Below are positions 8,332 through 18,044 of a stretch of DNA of 64,000 bases, one piece after another; position 1 is the first letter of the stretch, and every line of letters begins with the position of its first letter. A model generated the notes under the pieces. The model was not told the origin of the DNA, ran no database searches, and was given only the letters and a program-made list of their open reading frames with translations. This DNA is from Psychrobacter submarinus. Its GTDB lineage: Bacteria; Pseudomonadota; Gammaproteobacteria; Pseudomonadales; Moraxellaceae. The translations under genes were made by a program, and so were the position numbers. The stretch lies in NCBI RefSeq assembly GCF_904846685.1, contig NZ_CAJHBQ010000001.1:496001-560000 (forward strand), read 5' to 3'.

Positions 8332-9543
8332 CTATACCTCTAAAGTTGCCGCGATTACTTCTACCACCTCTTCGGCCATCTGGTAGCAGCTCTCGATGTT
8401 GCCGCGCCCGCACCAATCCCCACTAACTATCCATTGCTGCTCGTTATCTACTAAGATACCTAATGGCTGCTCATCATCTTTGTCATTTAGCGCCATCGAT
8501 GTTGCTGCATAGCGCCAACGATGACAGTCAATTTGACTTGGCGCAGTTTGCTCAGTCCAGCTTAGCGCCTCTTTAGCTTCTGCTAGCAGCCGAGCCGTTA
8601 CCTCGTCAATATCCTGGTCTACTTGCTGCTCAGACCAGTCGTTATCGGCGTGAATCGTGACACTTGGTAATAGCCCCTCATGATTAGGCTTATGATGCTC
8701 AACAAATATCTTAGCCAAAATAGAGTCTTGTAGATGCGCGACATCCCACAATTTTAAATCTTGACGCTTACTTGAGCTTTTTAAGCTAGCAGGTAGCTTT
8801 GACTCCTCATCCCAGCCAAGCATAAGCGTATAGCAAGCTCGCATTTTTGGCTGCATAATTTTCGCTTGTTCTGTGAAGCTGCTATCTGCCATCAGCTCAG
8901 CCGTTTGCACGTTCGGCGCGGTGCAAACAACCCAATCAAAAAGCCCTAAACTCTCGCCATTATCATCAAACAGCTCTGTTGGTTGACCTGCCTGCGGATT
9001 GGCATATTGCGTCAGCGGTGCCACGCGAGTTTGGAACTGTATCTTTGTCTGCTGCAACTGATCTGCTAACGCTCGGCCCCAACTGGTCATCTTTGGTGTA
9101 CTAACGTAACGGGCCTGCTCAGTGCCCCACTGCTCTTTTGGCTCGATGTGCGGCGCCTGCTCGCTCTTATTCGTGATAGATAAATTGACCACTTGCGCGC
9201 ACCATGGCTGCAACAACCCTGAGTCTAACCAAGGCGCTATAAACTGTTGGAAGCTATCGGTCTTGGCGGTGAAGAACTGCGCGCCAAAGCTCCACTGCCA
9301 GTTTTTACCTGTTACGCTATCGCTACGATAGCGCGTCGCTAACCGTCCCACGCCGCGCGATTTCTCAAAAACGGTGATTTGCAGATCTGAGTGCTGATTC
9401 TGATACTGATGTTGAGCAAACTTGCGCTCTAATAAAATGGCGGTAAATAGACCGCTTAAGCCGCCACCGATGATGGCTATCTTGGGGTATGAGGATAACG
9501 CTTTACTCTTGTCTTGCTCGTTATGTATTGCATAATCAGTCAT
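8332..9543 (-). CDS. renalase-like NAD(P)/FAD-dependent oxidoreductase
   Basis: About 403 residues with an N-terminal Rossmann dinucleotide fold (KIAIIGGGLSGLFTAILLE, residues about 21-39). It then has the FEKSRGVGRLATRYR and FGAQFFTAK segments characteristic of bacterial renalase-like amine-oxidase-fold flavoproteins. The C-terminal HRWRYA and a final FAD-binding strand around WIVSGDWCGRGNIESCYQ are also typical. In studied bacterial homologues the substrate is an aberrant dihydro-NAD(P); here the reaction is not known. The frame is open to a TTG at 9582, but the ATG at 9543 starts MTDYAIHNEQ and matches the family better. A transcript from acs is cut off by the hairpin at 9627-9668, so this gene is probably separate. 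Confidence 0.85.
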   Translation of the reverse strand: MTDYAIHNEQDKSKALSSYPKIAIIGGGLSGLFTAILLERKFAQHQYQNQHSDLQITVFEKSRGVGRLATRYRSDSVTGKNWQWSFGAQFFTAKTDSFQQFIAPWLDSGLLQPWCAQVVNLSITNKSEQAPHIEPKEQWGTEQARYVSTPKMTSWGRALADQLQQTKIQFQTRVAPLTQYANPQAGQPTELFDDNGESLGLFDWVVCTAPNVQTAELMADSSFTEQAKIMQPKMRACYTLMLGWDEESKLPASLKSSSKRQDLKLWDVAHLQDSILAKIFVEHHKPNHEGLLPSVTIHADNDWSEQQVDQDIDEVTARLLAEAKEALSWTEQTAPSQIDCHRWRYAATSMALNDKDDEQPLGILVDNEQQWIVSGDWCGRGNIESCYQMAEEVVEVIAATLEV

Positions 9544-9626
9544 AAAAAGGTTGCGCCTTATAAATAAAATTGCAAAAAACAATAGCTAAAGATAGCACAA
9601 AACTATCCTTAAAAATCATATGCAAA

Positions 9627-9668
9627 AAGTCATGCTCTTTTTTGCTATGATAAAAAAGAGCATGACTT
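9627..9668 (-). terminator. acs terminator
   Basis: A 17-bp perfect stem, AAGTCATGCTCTTTTTT/AAAAAAGAGCATGACTT, with a short loop. It is followed on the minus strand by TTTGC and lies 28 bases past the acs stop. The stem is unusually long. Confidence 0.8.
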
Positions 9669-9696
9669 GTATAATACTTAAAGCTGAAACTCGCCG

Positions 9697-11661
9697 TTAG
9701 AGACCGTCCGTACGTTCAGCTTTCACTGCCTCAATGAGTTTATTAATCACTGAGCTATCTGCTAAGGTGGACAAATCACCGAGACCGACATACTGACCGG
9801 CAGCAATACTGCGCAGAATACGGCGCATGATTTTGCCAGAGCGAGTTTTAGGTAGAGCATTAACGATAAAGATAGCATCTAAGTTGGCAATAGGACCAAT
9901 CTCACGACGCACATGGCGATTAAGCTCAGCTTTGAGACTATCATCTGCGCTCTCACCTGACTTTAGGATGGCAAACACACAAATGCCAACGCCGCGTATC
10001 TCATGTGGCATCCCGACCACGGCAGCTTCCACGATGGAGGGATGCTCATCGAAGGCGCTTTCGATCTCAGCCGTGCCAAGCCTATGTCCTGAGACATTGA
10101 GGACATCATCAACACGCCCTGTAATCCAGTAATGACCATCTTCATCACGCTGCGCGCCATCACCTGTGAAATAGTAACCCGGATACTCAGCAAAATAAGT
10201 CTCCAAAAAACGCGCATGATCATTATAAATCGTACGCATTTGACCCGGCCAGCTATTACTAATCGCTAAGTTACCTGAGGCCGGACCCTCAAGCTCATAG
10301 TCATCTTCCATGATGGCAGGCTCAATACCGTATAGCGGATTCATCGCAGCACCCGGTTTGAGCGCGACTGTACCGGGAATAGGTGCCAGCAAAATCCCCC
10401 CGGTTTCTGTTTGCCACCACGTATCGACGATAGGGCAACGCGCGCCGCCGACGACATTATAGTACCAGTCCCACGCTTCAGGGTTGATCGGTTCGCCGAC
10501 CGTGCCAAGCAAACGCAAACTTGAGCGATCTGACTCACGCACAAAAGCATCGCCCTCTTTCATCATTGCACGAATGGCGGTTGGCGCGGTATATAATATA
10601 CTGATATTGTGCTTATCTATGATATTACCGACGCGCGCCCAAGTGGGGTATTCGGGCACACCTTCGAACATCACTGTTGTGGTGCCATTGGCCAACGGCG
10701 CGTACGTGGCGTAAGTGTGGCCAGTGATCCAGCCGACATCAGCGGTGCACCAGAAGATATCATCGTCTTTGATATCGAAGACATCACGAAAGGTCGATAG
10801 CGCATAGACGATATAGCCGCCGGTAGTATGGACGACGCCTTTGGGCTTACCTGTTGAGCCGGAGGTGTATAATAAAAACAGTGGGTCCTCGGCATTCATA
10901 ACCTCAGGCTCACAGTGCTCGCTTTGCGCGTCGATGAGGTTATGATACCAGTGATCGCGGCGACCACTCATCGGCACTGAGTTGCCCGTACGGTGTACGA
11001 CGATGACGTTTTCTACGCTATCTGTGCCCTCAGCATCCAAAGCGCGATCGACATTGGCTTTGAGCGGCGTACGGCTATTACCACGCAGGCCCTCATCAGC
11101 CGTAATCACTAGTTTGGACTGACTATCGACGATGCGGCTACTTAAACTCTCAGCAGAGAAGCCGCCAAAGACCACCGAATGCACCGCGCCAATGCGAGTA
11201 CACGCCAGCATAGCGACCATAGCTTCAGGTATCATCGGCATATACAGAGTCACGCGATCGCCTTTTTTTATCCCTAAGTTACGCATAGCGTTACCTAAGC
11301 GGCAGACCTCGGCATATAGCTCTTTAAAAGAAATGATTTTATTTAAAGAGGGGTGATCGCCCTCCCAAATGATGGCAGGCTTGTAAGGGTTGTTTTTTAG
11401 ATGACGATCGAGGCAGTTGACCGAGAGGTTAAGCTCGCCGTCCTCAAACCACTTAATACGAAAATCCTCCAAGTCATAGCTGACATTACTGATCTTGGTA
11501 GGTTTGGTGATCCAATCGATGCTCTCAGCGCGCTCAGCCCAATACGCATCGTTGTCTTCAGTCGAAGCGATGGAGCGCTGATAGTCCTTTTTGTATTGTT
11601 CAGGACTGGTATTTGCAGTGGCGATAAATTCAGCCGGAATAGAAAACGATTCTTGAGTCAT
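9697..11661 (-). CDS. acs: acetyl-CoA synthetase (AMP-forming)
   Basis: Cytosolic enzyme activating acetate to acetyl-CoA through acetyl-AMP. It has an N-terminal ACAS segment ([15 protein letters not shown]), the phosphate-binding loop [12 protein letters not shown], the [11 protein letters not shown] motif and the adenylate motif [21 protein letters not shown]. The C-terminal SGKIMRR holds the acetylation-regulated catalytic Lys near residue 610. The length (654) is standard. Two ATGs lie 6 bases apart; AAGGAAG sits 8 bases before the second, so 11661 is preferred over 11667. Acetylation control is family knowledge; no Pat/CobB gene is in view. It ends at the hairpin 9627-9668. Confidence 0.97.
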   Translation of the reverse strand: MTQESFSIPAEFIATANTSPEQYKKDYQRSIASTEDNDAYWAERAESIDWITKPTKISNVSYDLEDFRIKWFEDGELNLSVNCLDRHLKNNPYKPAIIWEGDHPSLNKIISFKELYAEVCRLGNAMRNLGIKKGDRVTLYMPMIPEAMVAMLACTRIGAVHSVVFGGFSAESLSSRIVDSQSKLVITADEGLRGNSRTPLKANVDRALDAEGTDSVENVIVVHRTGNSVPMSGRRDHWYHNLIDAQSEHCEPEVMNAEDPLFLLYTSGSTGKPKGVVHTTGGYIVYALSTFRDVFDIKDDDIFWCTADVGWITGHTYATYAPLANGTTTVMFEGVPEYPTWARVGNIIDKHNISILYTAPTAIRAMMKEGDAFVRESDRSSLRLLGTVGEPINPEAWDWYYNVVGGARCPIVDTWWQTETGGILLAPIPGTVALKPGAAMNPLYGIEPAIMEDDYELEGPASGNLAISNSWPGQMRTIYNDHARFLETYFAEYPGYYFTGDGAQRDEDGHYWITGRVDDVLNVSGHRLGTAEIESAFDEHPSIVEAAVVGMPHEIRGVGICVFAILKSGESADDSLKAELNRHVRREIGPIANLDAIFIVNALPKTRSGKIMRRILRSIAAGQYVGLGDLSTLADSSVINKLIEAVKAERTDGL

Positions 11662-11893
11662 GGTCATCTTCCTTTTTGATTATCACTACCTTATAAATCG
11701 CGGTTGATAATAGTCACGCGTCTATATCGGTAATGCATGCCATCGTCCATAATGTATGACGTTTAACGATAGTTTGGCAAATAAGCAAAAAGGTTGCAAG
11801 CCATTGACTATGAATAATAACAATTTCAATATACAACTGTGCACTTAAAATTAGATTAACATCATATATAAAACGCAAAGCCTATGACCCAAA

Positions 11894-11917
11894 CAAGCCA
11901 TACCTAAGTATGACTTG
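11894..11917 (-). terminator. probable terminator of the liv-type operon
   Basis: CAAGTCATAC/GTATGGCTTG stem with one G-U pair and a TTAG loop on the minus strand, followed by a weak T stretch. It lies about 43 bases beyond the stop of the binding-protein gene. Confidence 0.45.
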
Positions 11918-11959
11918 TGATTCGTCCAACGGCATTAGAGTATTAAAGGCACTCGCTTT

Positions 11960-13189
11960 TTATTTGAGCTGAGTGACCGTTTTCCATTGACCATCTTGTA
12001 CTTGCGATAAATAAATATCGTTAATAGCGACATGGCTCTCAGGTGTGATAGCGACCGTAGATCCGGTAATGCCATCAACGAAGCTTACCGTTTCAAGACC
12101 GCTGTTAAAAGTATCGGCATTGAGATCAGCACCTGCTGCTTTTAGCCCTTCAACGGTGACCTTAGCAGATAGATAGCCAAGAATAGCGCCGGCTGATACG
12201 TCCTCACCTGTGGTTGCTTCATACTTTTCTACCCAAGCTTTGGTCTCAGGCTCATCCGCTCTTAAGTCTAGATCATTGTAGTAAGAGACTGCATACAACC
12301 CTTCACTAGCGCCGCCTGGCGCTTCAGCAACGGCCGGGTGGAACCCAGTAACCGGAGCGATGAATTTGACATCATCCCAGCCCATAGCGTTTGCCGTGCC
12401 GACTGCGGTAATAGCGCCGCGGATGGTTAAGGATAAGGCCACAAGCTCACAACCTGAATCTTTGAGCTTAGCGATTGCGCCTGAGAAGTCCGTTTCATCA
12501 GGACGATGTGAGCTAGCCTCAACTAAGGTGACATTAGGGTTATTATTCGTAATATCCATAGCCGCTTCATTGGTCTCCTCACCATAGTCTGATGGGATGT
12601 ACATGACGCATAGATTAGTCACATTATTCTCAGCAATCAGATTCTCCATCCCTAACTTGATAGAGTCATAATAGGTACTACCAGAAGTATAGCGGCGATC
12701 AAAGTCGCCCTCTTCTTGCATGGCGCGGGCAAAGGTGAGCGGCATGACGCTTGGTACGTTGGCGCGATCCATAATGGGGAAGCTTGCTAAATTGTGCGGG
12801 GTGCCAAGCGACATCAGCATAGCAAATACTTTGTCGCGGCTTACCAGCTTATTAGCGGCCTGTACCGCTTTTGGTACTTGATAAGAATGGTCTTCGACAA
12901 TGTAGCGAATGGTGCGACCATTGACGCCGCCTGCTGCATTGACTTCATCAAAATACATATTCGCGCCTGCGACCGCAGGATTACCAAAACCTGCAAACGG
13001 ACCTGATAAGTCATTTGCACTACCTAGAATAATCTCCGTGTCAGTTACGCCTTGCACGGGTATATCGCTAGTTGAGGTGGTGGTCTCAGTATCCGTACCA
13101 GTCGCTTCTGTAGTTTTAGGATCGCTACAACCCACCAAACCTACGGTAACCGTTAGCGCCATTAGCGTCGTCTTGACTGTCCATTTCAT
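11960..13189 (-). CDS. ABC transporter substrate-binding lipoprotein, branched-chain amino acid type
   Basis: A 409-residue periplasmic-binding-protein (type 1 fold, Peripla_BP_6) lipoprotein. The signal sequence ends in LVGC, with the acylated Cys at residue 21, and is followed by a Thr/Glu-rich linker. The mature part begins with TEIILGSANDLSGPFAGFG, typical of LivK-like proteins. It is last in a six-gene operon and captures the importer's substrate. The neighbouring acyl-CoA ligase makes an organic acid at least as likely as an amino acid, so no symbol is given. A strong AAGGAG site precedes the ATG. The gap from the ligase gene (170 bases) leaves room for a separate internal promoter. Confidence 0.9.
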   Translation of the reverse strand: MKWTVKTTLMALTVTVGLVGCSDPKTTEATGTDTETTTSTSDIPVQGVTDTEIILGSANDLSGPFAGFGNPAVAGANMYFDEVNAAGGVNGRTIRYIVEDHSYQVPKAVQAANKLVSRDKVFAMLMSLGTPHNLASFPIMDRANVPSVMPLTFARAMQEEGDFDRRYTSGSTYYDSIKLGMENLIAENNVTNLCVMYIPSDYGEETNEAAMDITNNNPNVTLVEASSHRPDETDFSGAIAKLKDSGCELVALSLTIRGAITAVGTANAMGWDDVKFIAPVTGFHPAVAEAPGGASEGLYAVSYYNDLDLRADEPETKAWVEKYEATTGEDVSAGAILGYLSAKVTVEGLKAAGADLNADTFNSGLETVSFVDGITGSTVAITPESHVAINDIYLSQVQDGQWKTVTQLK

Positions 13190-13359
13190 TGTTTATCTCC
13201 TTGCGACTTCAGTCGCTGTTAGTTTGATGCAGTTACTACTCTTTGTACTCTCAAGCTTTCCCTTACTCTCTACACTTGCACTAGACTCGATACTGTTATT
13301 AATGTTATTTCCATTATTACTGTTATCAACCAAGCTGCTCTGAACTAGAAACATTCAAA

Positions 13360-15270
13360 TCAGTACATAGAGTCGATAAGCGTATGGTGCTTTTTCTCAA
13401 CTAAACTCCTTTTTAGTTTCATCGTCGCGGTAAGCTCCTCATCTTCGGGATTTAAGAGTACATCAATGAGTCGAAAGCGTTTGATCTTCTCGACCTGCGC
13501 TAGGCTTTCATTGACAGACTGTATGACCTCATCGATCAAAGCGATGACTTCTGGCGCATGACATAAGGAGCGAAAGTCTGAGAACATCACTTGATTGTCT
13601 TGAGCGAATTTTTCGACATTTTCTTGATCAATCATAATCAAGCAGCTCAGATATTTGCGCCTATCGCCGATGATAATGGCATCTGAGATATAGGAGGAGA
13701 ATTTAAGCTTACTCTCTATCGCAGCTGGGGTGACATTTTTACCGCCGGCGGTGATGATAATGTCTTTGATACGGCCGGTGATAAATAGATAGCCGTCTTT
13801 TAATTCGCCAACATCGCCAGTATGTAGCCAGCCATCGCGTAAGTCCTCTGCTGTCTTTTCAGGTTTATTCCAATACCCTGCAAAGACATTACCGCCTTTG
13901 ACAAGTATTTCACCATTATCAGCGATACGTACCTCGGAGTTTGGCAATATCTTACCGACGCTACCCGCTCGGTTTGCATCCGGGGTGTTTATCGATATGA
14001 CTCCCGAGCTTTCGGTCATACCGTAACCTTCGTAGATAGGTACGCCTATAGCGTGAAACCAGCGGATAATATCTAACGATATTGGCGCAGCCCCAGTTGC
14101 CGCGCGGCGGATATTGGTCATGCCGATAAGGTCGCGCAGCTTACGTAGTACTAGCTTGTCCCAAAACTCATAGCGCAGTTTTTGGGCGGTCGTAGGTGTG
14201 TTGCCTGCCATAATCACGTCGGCATAGTCATAGCCTGCTTTTATGGCTTTATCAAATGCCCAGCCGTTAAAGGCGCTGGCGTCGCTGCGCATATTAGCGA
14301 TAACAGCATACATCTTCTCCCACAGCCTAGGCACAGCTGTAAAGGTATTCGGCGAGACTTCTTTCATATTTTCAAAGACCGTCTCGGTACTCTCGGCAAA
14401 ATTGACGATACAGCCGCGATGAATAGGCAGATCCACTGACGTTAGACGCTCTAGTACATGACAAAGCGGTAAAAAGCACAGCTGCTCATCGCTAGGTAAG
14501 ATAGTGAGCACCTCGATACTGTTTCTGAGCCCAAACAGCACATTAGCATGGGTCAATATGGCCCCTTTTGGGTCGCCTGTGGTACCTGAGGTATAGATTA
14601 GGGTACGGACATCGTTAGGCGTGCTTTGATCAATATAATCGCTAAAGCGCTCCAAAGCATATTCCACACTTTGACCGAGTAGATATAGTTCGTCTAAGAA
14701 CATCACCTGCTCGTCTTTTAGACTACGTAGGCCTTTATCGTCAAAGACAATCACCTTTTTGACATTAGGTACCTGTTCACGTATCTGCAAAAACTTATGC
14801 AGCTGCTCATCGTTTTCGACAATCAAAAACTTAGAGCGGCTGTCGCTGAGTATATAAGCAAGCTGCTCTGGACTGTCTGTCGTATAGACGCCGTTAGGTA
14901 TGCCGCCGACGGCGCAAACTCCTAGATCGCAATAGAGCCACTCTTTATTGTCTTCACTTAAGATAGAGACGGTGTCGCCTTTATTCAGACCAAGCTCGGC
15001 AAGTGCCATACCAATATCACAGCTGCGCTGATAATAATCCGTCCAGCTGTAGCTTTGCCAGATACCAAACGCCTTTTCGCGATGAGCGATTTTGTCGCCT
15101 CGATCTAAGCACATCTGTCGCCAAAGCTTGGTCAAGGTATCACAGCCCTCTAAGAGCTGCGGCGCATGATCATAAGGGGCATTATTTATCGTGCGGCGAG
15201 TACCAGTAGAAGCCGGTGAATCATTCGTTAAAGTATCCGTTACAGTATCGATGGAGGTCGTCATGATCAT
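13360..15270 (-). CDS. AMP-dependent long-chain acyl-CoA ligase embedded in an ABC importer operon
   Basis: A 636-residue ANL-superfamily ligase of the long-chain FadD/ACSL type. It has the P-loop LIYTSGTTGDPKGAIL, the FLPLCHVLERLT and YGMTESSGV motifs, the adenylate motif DGWLHTGDVGELKDGYLFITGR and KDIIITAGGKN near the hinge. A C-terminal catalytic Lys would be expected in TATMKLKRSLV. The frame opens with a TTG at 15279, but the ATG at 15270 overlaps the livF stop as TAATG, which is classic coupling. Position in the operon implies that it activates the substrate the importer brings in. Substrate length or type cannot be read from sequence. Confidence 0.9.
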   Translation of the reverse strand: MIMTTSIDTVTDTLTNDSPASTGTRRTINNAPYDHAPQLLEGCDTLTKLWRQMCLDRGDKIAHREKAFGIWQSYSWTDYYQRSCDIGMALAELGLNKGDTVSILSEDNKEWLYCDLGVCAVGGIPNGVYTTDSPEQLAYILSDSRSKFLIVENDEQLHKFLQIREQVPNVKKVIVFDDKGLRSLKDEQVMFLDELYLLGQSVEYALERFSDYIDQSTPNDVRTLIYTSGTTGDPKGAILTHANVLFGLRNSIEVLTILPSDEQLCFLPLCHVLERLTSVDLPIHRGCIVNFAESTETVFENMKEVSPNTFTAVPRLWEKMYAVIANMRSDASAFNGWAFDKAIKAGYDYADVIMAGNTPTTAQKLRYEFWDKLVLRKLRDLIGMTNIRRAATGAAPISLDIIRWFHAIGVPIYEGYGMTESSGVISINTPDANRAGSVGKILPNSEVRIADNGEILVKGGNVFAGYWNKPEKTAEDLRDGWLHTGDVGELKDGYLFITGRIKDIIITAGGKNVTPAAIESKLKFSSYISDAIIIGDRRKYLSCLIMIDQENVEKFAQDNQVMFSDFRSLCHAPEVIALIDEVIQSVNESLAQVEKIKRFRLIDVLLNPEDEELTATMKLKRSLVEKKHHTLIDSMY

Positions 15271-16112
15271 TATCGCCAAGTCTTTTTGCGTGTCCAGCGA
15301 GTGGCCGGCGCAGTGTTGTCTTTGGTTTGTCCTAAGTAGAACTCTTTAATATCATCAGAGAGCATCAGCTTGTCCGCTGAGCCTGCCATGACGATGCGCC
15401 CAGTCTCGAGTACATAACCGTAGTCCGCTGCTGCAAGAGCCACTCGCGCATTTTGCTCAACAAGTAAAATCGTCACCCCTTGCTCTTTATTGAGTCTGCG
15501 GATGATAGTAAAGATCTCTTGTACCAGTAGCGGCGACAGTCCAAGCGAGGGCTCGTCTAGCAGCATCAATGAAGGGCGTGACATCAGCCCGCGTCCAATC
15601 GCCAGCATCTGCTGCTGACCGCCAGACATGGTGCCAGCGGCTTGGTCGCGGCGCTCTTTTAGAATAGGAAAATACTCATAGATCATCTCGACATCGCGCT
15701 GTATCTCAGCCTTGTCGCGGCGAGTATAAGCGCCCATCGCTAAGTTTTCAGCGACGCTTAAGAAGGGAAAAACTTCGCGGCCTTCTGGTACGTGCGCGAG
15801 ACCCTTTTTGACTAGTCGATCCGGCTCGGTGCCATCGATACGCTCACTGTGGAACCAAACCGCGCCTTTACGAGGATTAATGACGCCAGAGATGGTCTTC
15901 ATCAAAGTGGTTTTACCCGCCCCGTTTGCACCTAAAATAGTAACCACTTTGCCTTTTGGCACCTCTAAGCTTACGCCGCGTAACGCCATTACAGGACCAT
16001 AAGCGGATTCTAAGTTGCGCACCTCTAACACGTTGTTTGCAACTTCTGAGTCGACTAGGTTCATATCGGTCGCAGGCGCTGCAGAGGATAGCGGTTTTTT
16101 GACTGTTGACAT
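15270..16112 (-). CDS. livF: branched-chain-type ABC importer ATPase 2
   Basis: A 280-residue ATPase of the HAAT importer class. It has Walker A GANGAGKTT, signature MSGGQQQMLAIGRGL, Walker B LMLLDEPSLGLSP and the H-loop region replaced by LLVEQN, as usual in LivF. It is about 40 residues longer than E. coli LivF: 27 extra at the N-terminus and a basic tail (TRWTRKKTWR). The ATG at 16112 overlaps the livG stop as TGATG, and its own stop overlaps the ligase start, so translation of all three is coupled. It works at the inner membrane with LivG, LivH and LivM. Confidence 0.93.
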   Translation of the reverse strand: MSTVKKPLSSAAPATDMNLVDSEVANNVLEVRNLESAYGPVMALRGVSLEVPKGKVVTILGANGAGKTTLMKTISGVINPRKGAVWFHSERIDGTEPDRLVKKGLAHVPEGREVFPFLSVAENLAMGAYTRRDKAEIQRDVEMIYEYFPILKERRDQAAGTMSGGQQQMLAIGRGLMSRPSLMLLDEPSLGLSPLLVQEIFTIIRRLNKEQGVTILLVEQNARVALAAADYGYVLETGRIVMAGSADKLMLSDDIKEFYLGQTKDNTAPATRWTRKKTWR

Positions 16113-16879
16113 CACGCGCCCTCCTGACCCAGATAGGCCTCAATAACTTGTGGATCGGCTTGCACCTCGGCGGCGCTACCTTGCGCCAAAAACTTACCCT
16201 CAGCGACGGCCAACACGCGGTTTGATACCCGATTGACGAGACTCATGTCGTGCTCCACCATTAAGATAGTTAAGCCCAGATCTTTTTGCATATCTTCAAT
16301 CCACCATGCCATCTCTGAGGTCTCCTCAACACTAAGGCCTGATGCCGGCTCATCGAGTAAAATAAGCTTTGGATTAGCGGCTAAGGCGCGTGCAATCTCG
16401 ACAACTTTTCGAATACCATAAGGCAGACCGGCAATGAGCTTGTCTCTATAAGGCGCCAACTCCAAAAAGTCGATAATTTTTTCGACTTGCAAACGATGCT
16501 CGCGCTCGCTACGACGTACTTTTGGCAAAAACAACAAATCTTGTATCCAATTGGTATCGCGCTGTGAGTGCCGACCGATAAGCAAATTTTGTAGCACGCT
16601 TGAATGATCAAACAATTCAATATTCTGAAAAGTACGGGCGATACCTAGTTTGGCAATATCGTGAGCCGGCAGACGCGTAATATCTTTACCATCAAAGACA
16701 ATGCGACCATTAAGTGGCTCATATAAGCGGCTGATTAAGTTGAAAATAGTCGATTTACCCGCGCCATTAGGCCCAACGATAGTGAATATCTCGCCTTCAT
16801 TGACCTCAAAGCTGACGTTATCAACGGCTTTTACCCCGCCAAACGCGATAGACAAGGCGTCCACTTGCAATAAGCTCAT
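16112..16879 (-). CDS. livG: branched-chain-type ABC importer ATPase 1
   Basis: A 255-residue HAAT-type ATPase with Walker A GPNGAGKST (residues about 34-42), the LivG-characteristic FQNIELFD after the Q-loop and Walker B LILLDEPASGLS. It also has the H-loop LMVEHDMSLV and a C-terminal AAEVQADPQVIEAYLG tail. The canonical signature motif is replaced by LPYGIRKVVEIARAL, which is normal for LivG. Its ATG overlaps the livM stop (ATGA), giving translational coupling. Confidence 0.94.
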   Translation of the reverse strand: MSLLQVDALSIAFGGVKAVDNVSFEVNEGEIFTIVGPNGAGKSTIFNLISRLYEPLNGRIVFDGKDITRLPAHDIAKLGIARTFQNIELFDHSSVLQNLLIGRHSQRDTNWIQDLLFLPKVRRSEREHRLQVEKIIDFLELAPYRDKLIAGLPYGIRKVVEIARALAANPKLILLDEPASGLSVEETSEMAWWIEDMQKDLGLTILMVEHDMSLVNRVSNRVLAVAEGKFLAQGSAAEVQADPQVIEAYLGQEGA

Positions 16880-17979
16880 CGCATACGCTCCGTTTTTAGA
16901 TAAGTTTTGGAGCGGCGAAACAGCCCTTTTCGGTATAGTGGAAACATCTCAAACCAAGTACGTATTTTGATCCACATTCCATATATACCGCGCGGCTCAT
17001 AGATGATCATAATGACGATGACTAAAGCGAAAAGCGCCGTATCTACTCCAGCAATACTAGCAATATTGGCGCCGGTGCTTTGAGCAATGGCGTCGCCTAA
17101 AATCGCAATCAATTGAGGTAGTAAGACAACAACGACCGCACCAAAAAACGCGCCATGAATAGAGCCCAAACCGCCAATGACAATCTGCAATAAGATGGTG
17201 ATGGAGATGATAACGGTGAAGCTCTCATAGTTGACCGCTTGCACAAAATGCCCATACATAGCGCCGCCAATAGCGGTAATCGCGCACGATAAGCTAAAAG
17301 CTAAGGTTTTGGCCTGCGCTACGTTGACGCCAAGAGCGCGAGCGGAGACTTCGCTGTCTCTAATCGCCAAAAACGAGCGGCCCGTACCGCTTCTGAGCAA
17401 GTTGATATAGCCAAGGGTAATCAGTACCACTAACGCCAGACATAAGTAATAAAAGGCTTTTGGCGTGATATAACGATCGATGGTCAGCCCAAAGATATTG
17501 ATAGGAGAAGCAAAGGTGCCTGAGATGCCGCCAGTGATGGGCTCAGCAACGATCGCAATGTCTTCGACGATAATACTTAACGCCAGTGTTGCGATTGCCA
17601 AATAAATACCACTAGTGCGCAGTATAGGTCTGGCAATGATGGCCCCAATAACACCTGAGATCAAAGCGCAAGCAATCAGCGCAGGAAAGAAGTTCCAACC
17701 GCGGATCATCAGCGCCATGTGACTAAAGGCGCCTATCGCCATAAAGGCGGCATGACCTAAGCTGACCTGTCCGGTATGCCCGGTTAGCAGCATCAGCCCA
17801 AGACCCGTGATGGACCAGATAAATATGGCACTCAGCTCGCTTATGTAGTAGTTACTAAGCAGTAAAGGCGCAATGATAAGAAGCAAGAGCAGCAGACCAT
17901 ACTTTATAAGCTGGCGCTTGTCCTCAAAGATATTGATATCTTGATCGTAGCTGTGTTTAAACTGGGCTTTCATTGACAA
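16876..17979 (-). CDS. livM: branched-chain-type ABC importer permease LivM
   Basis: A 367-residue inner-membrane permease with about nine hydrophobic segments after a polar N-terminal region (1-25). The LivM hallmark GLGLMLLTGHTGQVSLGHAAFMAIGAF is near residue 60-85. The inner-face loop SGTGRSFLAIRDSEVSARALGVN is the EAA-like contact to the ATPases. It pairs with LivH to form the channel. The C-terminus has a basic cytosolic tail. A 65-base gap follows livH, and it overlaps livG by 4 bases. Confidence 0.93.
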   Translation of the reverse strand: MSMKAQFKHSYDQDINIFEDKRQLIKYGLLLLLLIIAPLLLSNYYISELSAIFIWSITGLGLMLLTGHTGQVSLGHAAFMAIGAFSHMALMIRGWNFFPALIACALISGVIGAIIARPILRTSGIYLAIATLALSIIVEDIAIVAEPITGGISGTFASPINIFGLTIDRYITPKAFYYLCLALVVLITLGYINLLRSGTGRSFLAIRDSEVSARALGVNVAQAKTLAFSLSCAITAIGGAMYGHFVQAVNYESFTVIISITILLQIVIGGLGSIHGAFFGAVVVVLLPQLIAILGDAIAQSTGANIASIAGVDTALFALVIVIMIIYEPRGIYGMWIKIRTWFEMFPLYRKGLFRRSKTYLKTERMR

Positions 17980-18044
17980 TTCTCATCCTTGAAATGGTTT
18001 ACAGAAAGCTTAACTATCCTAGTATTGAAATAGTATTAAAACCT

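Noticed and set aside
12909-13343. 144-codon plus-strand ORF over the binding-protein start
   Set aside because: It is antisense to the signal-peptide end of the lipoprotein gene. The hydrophobic product is a reflection of that region and its leader.
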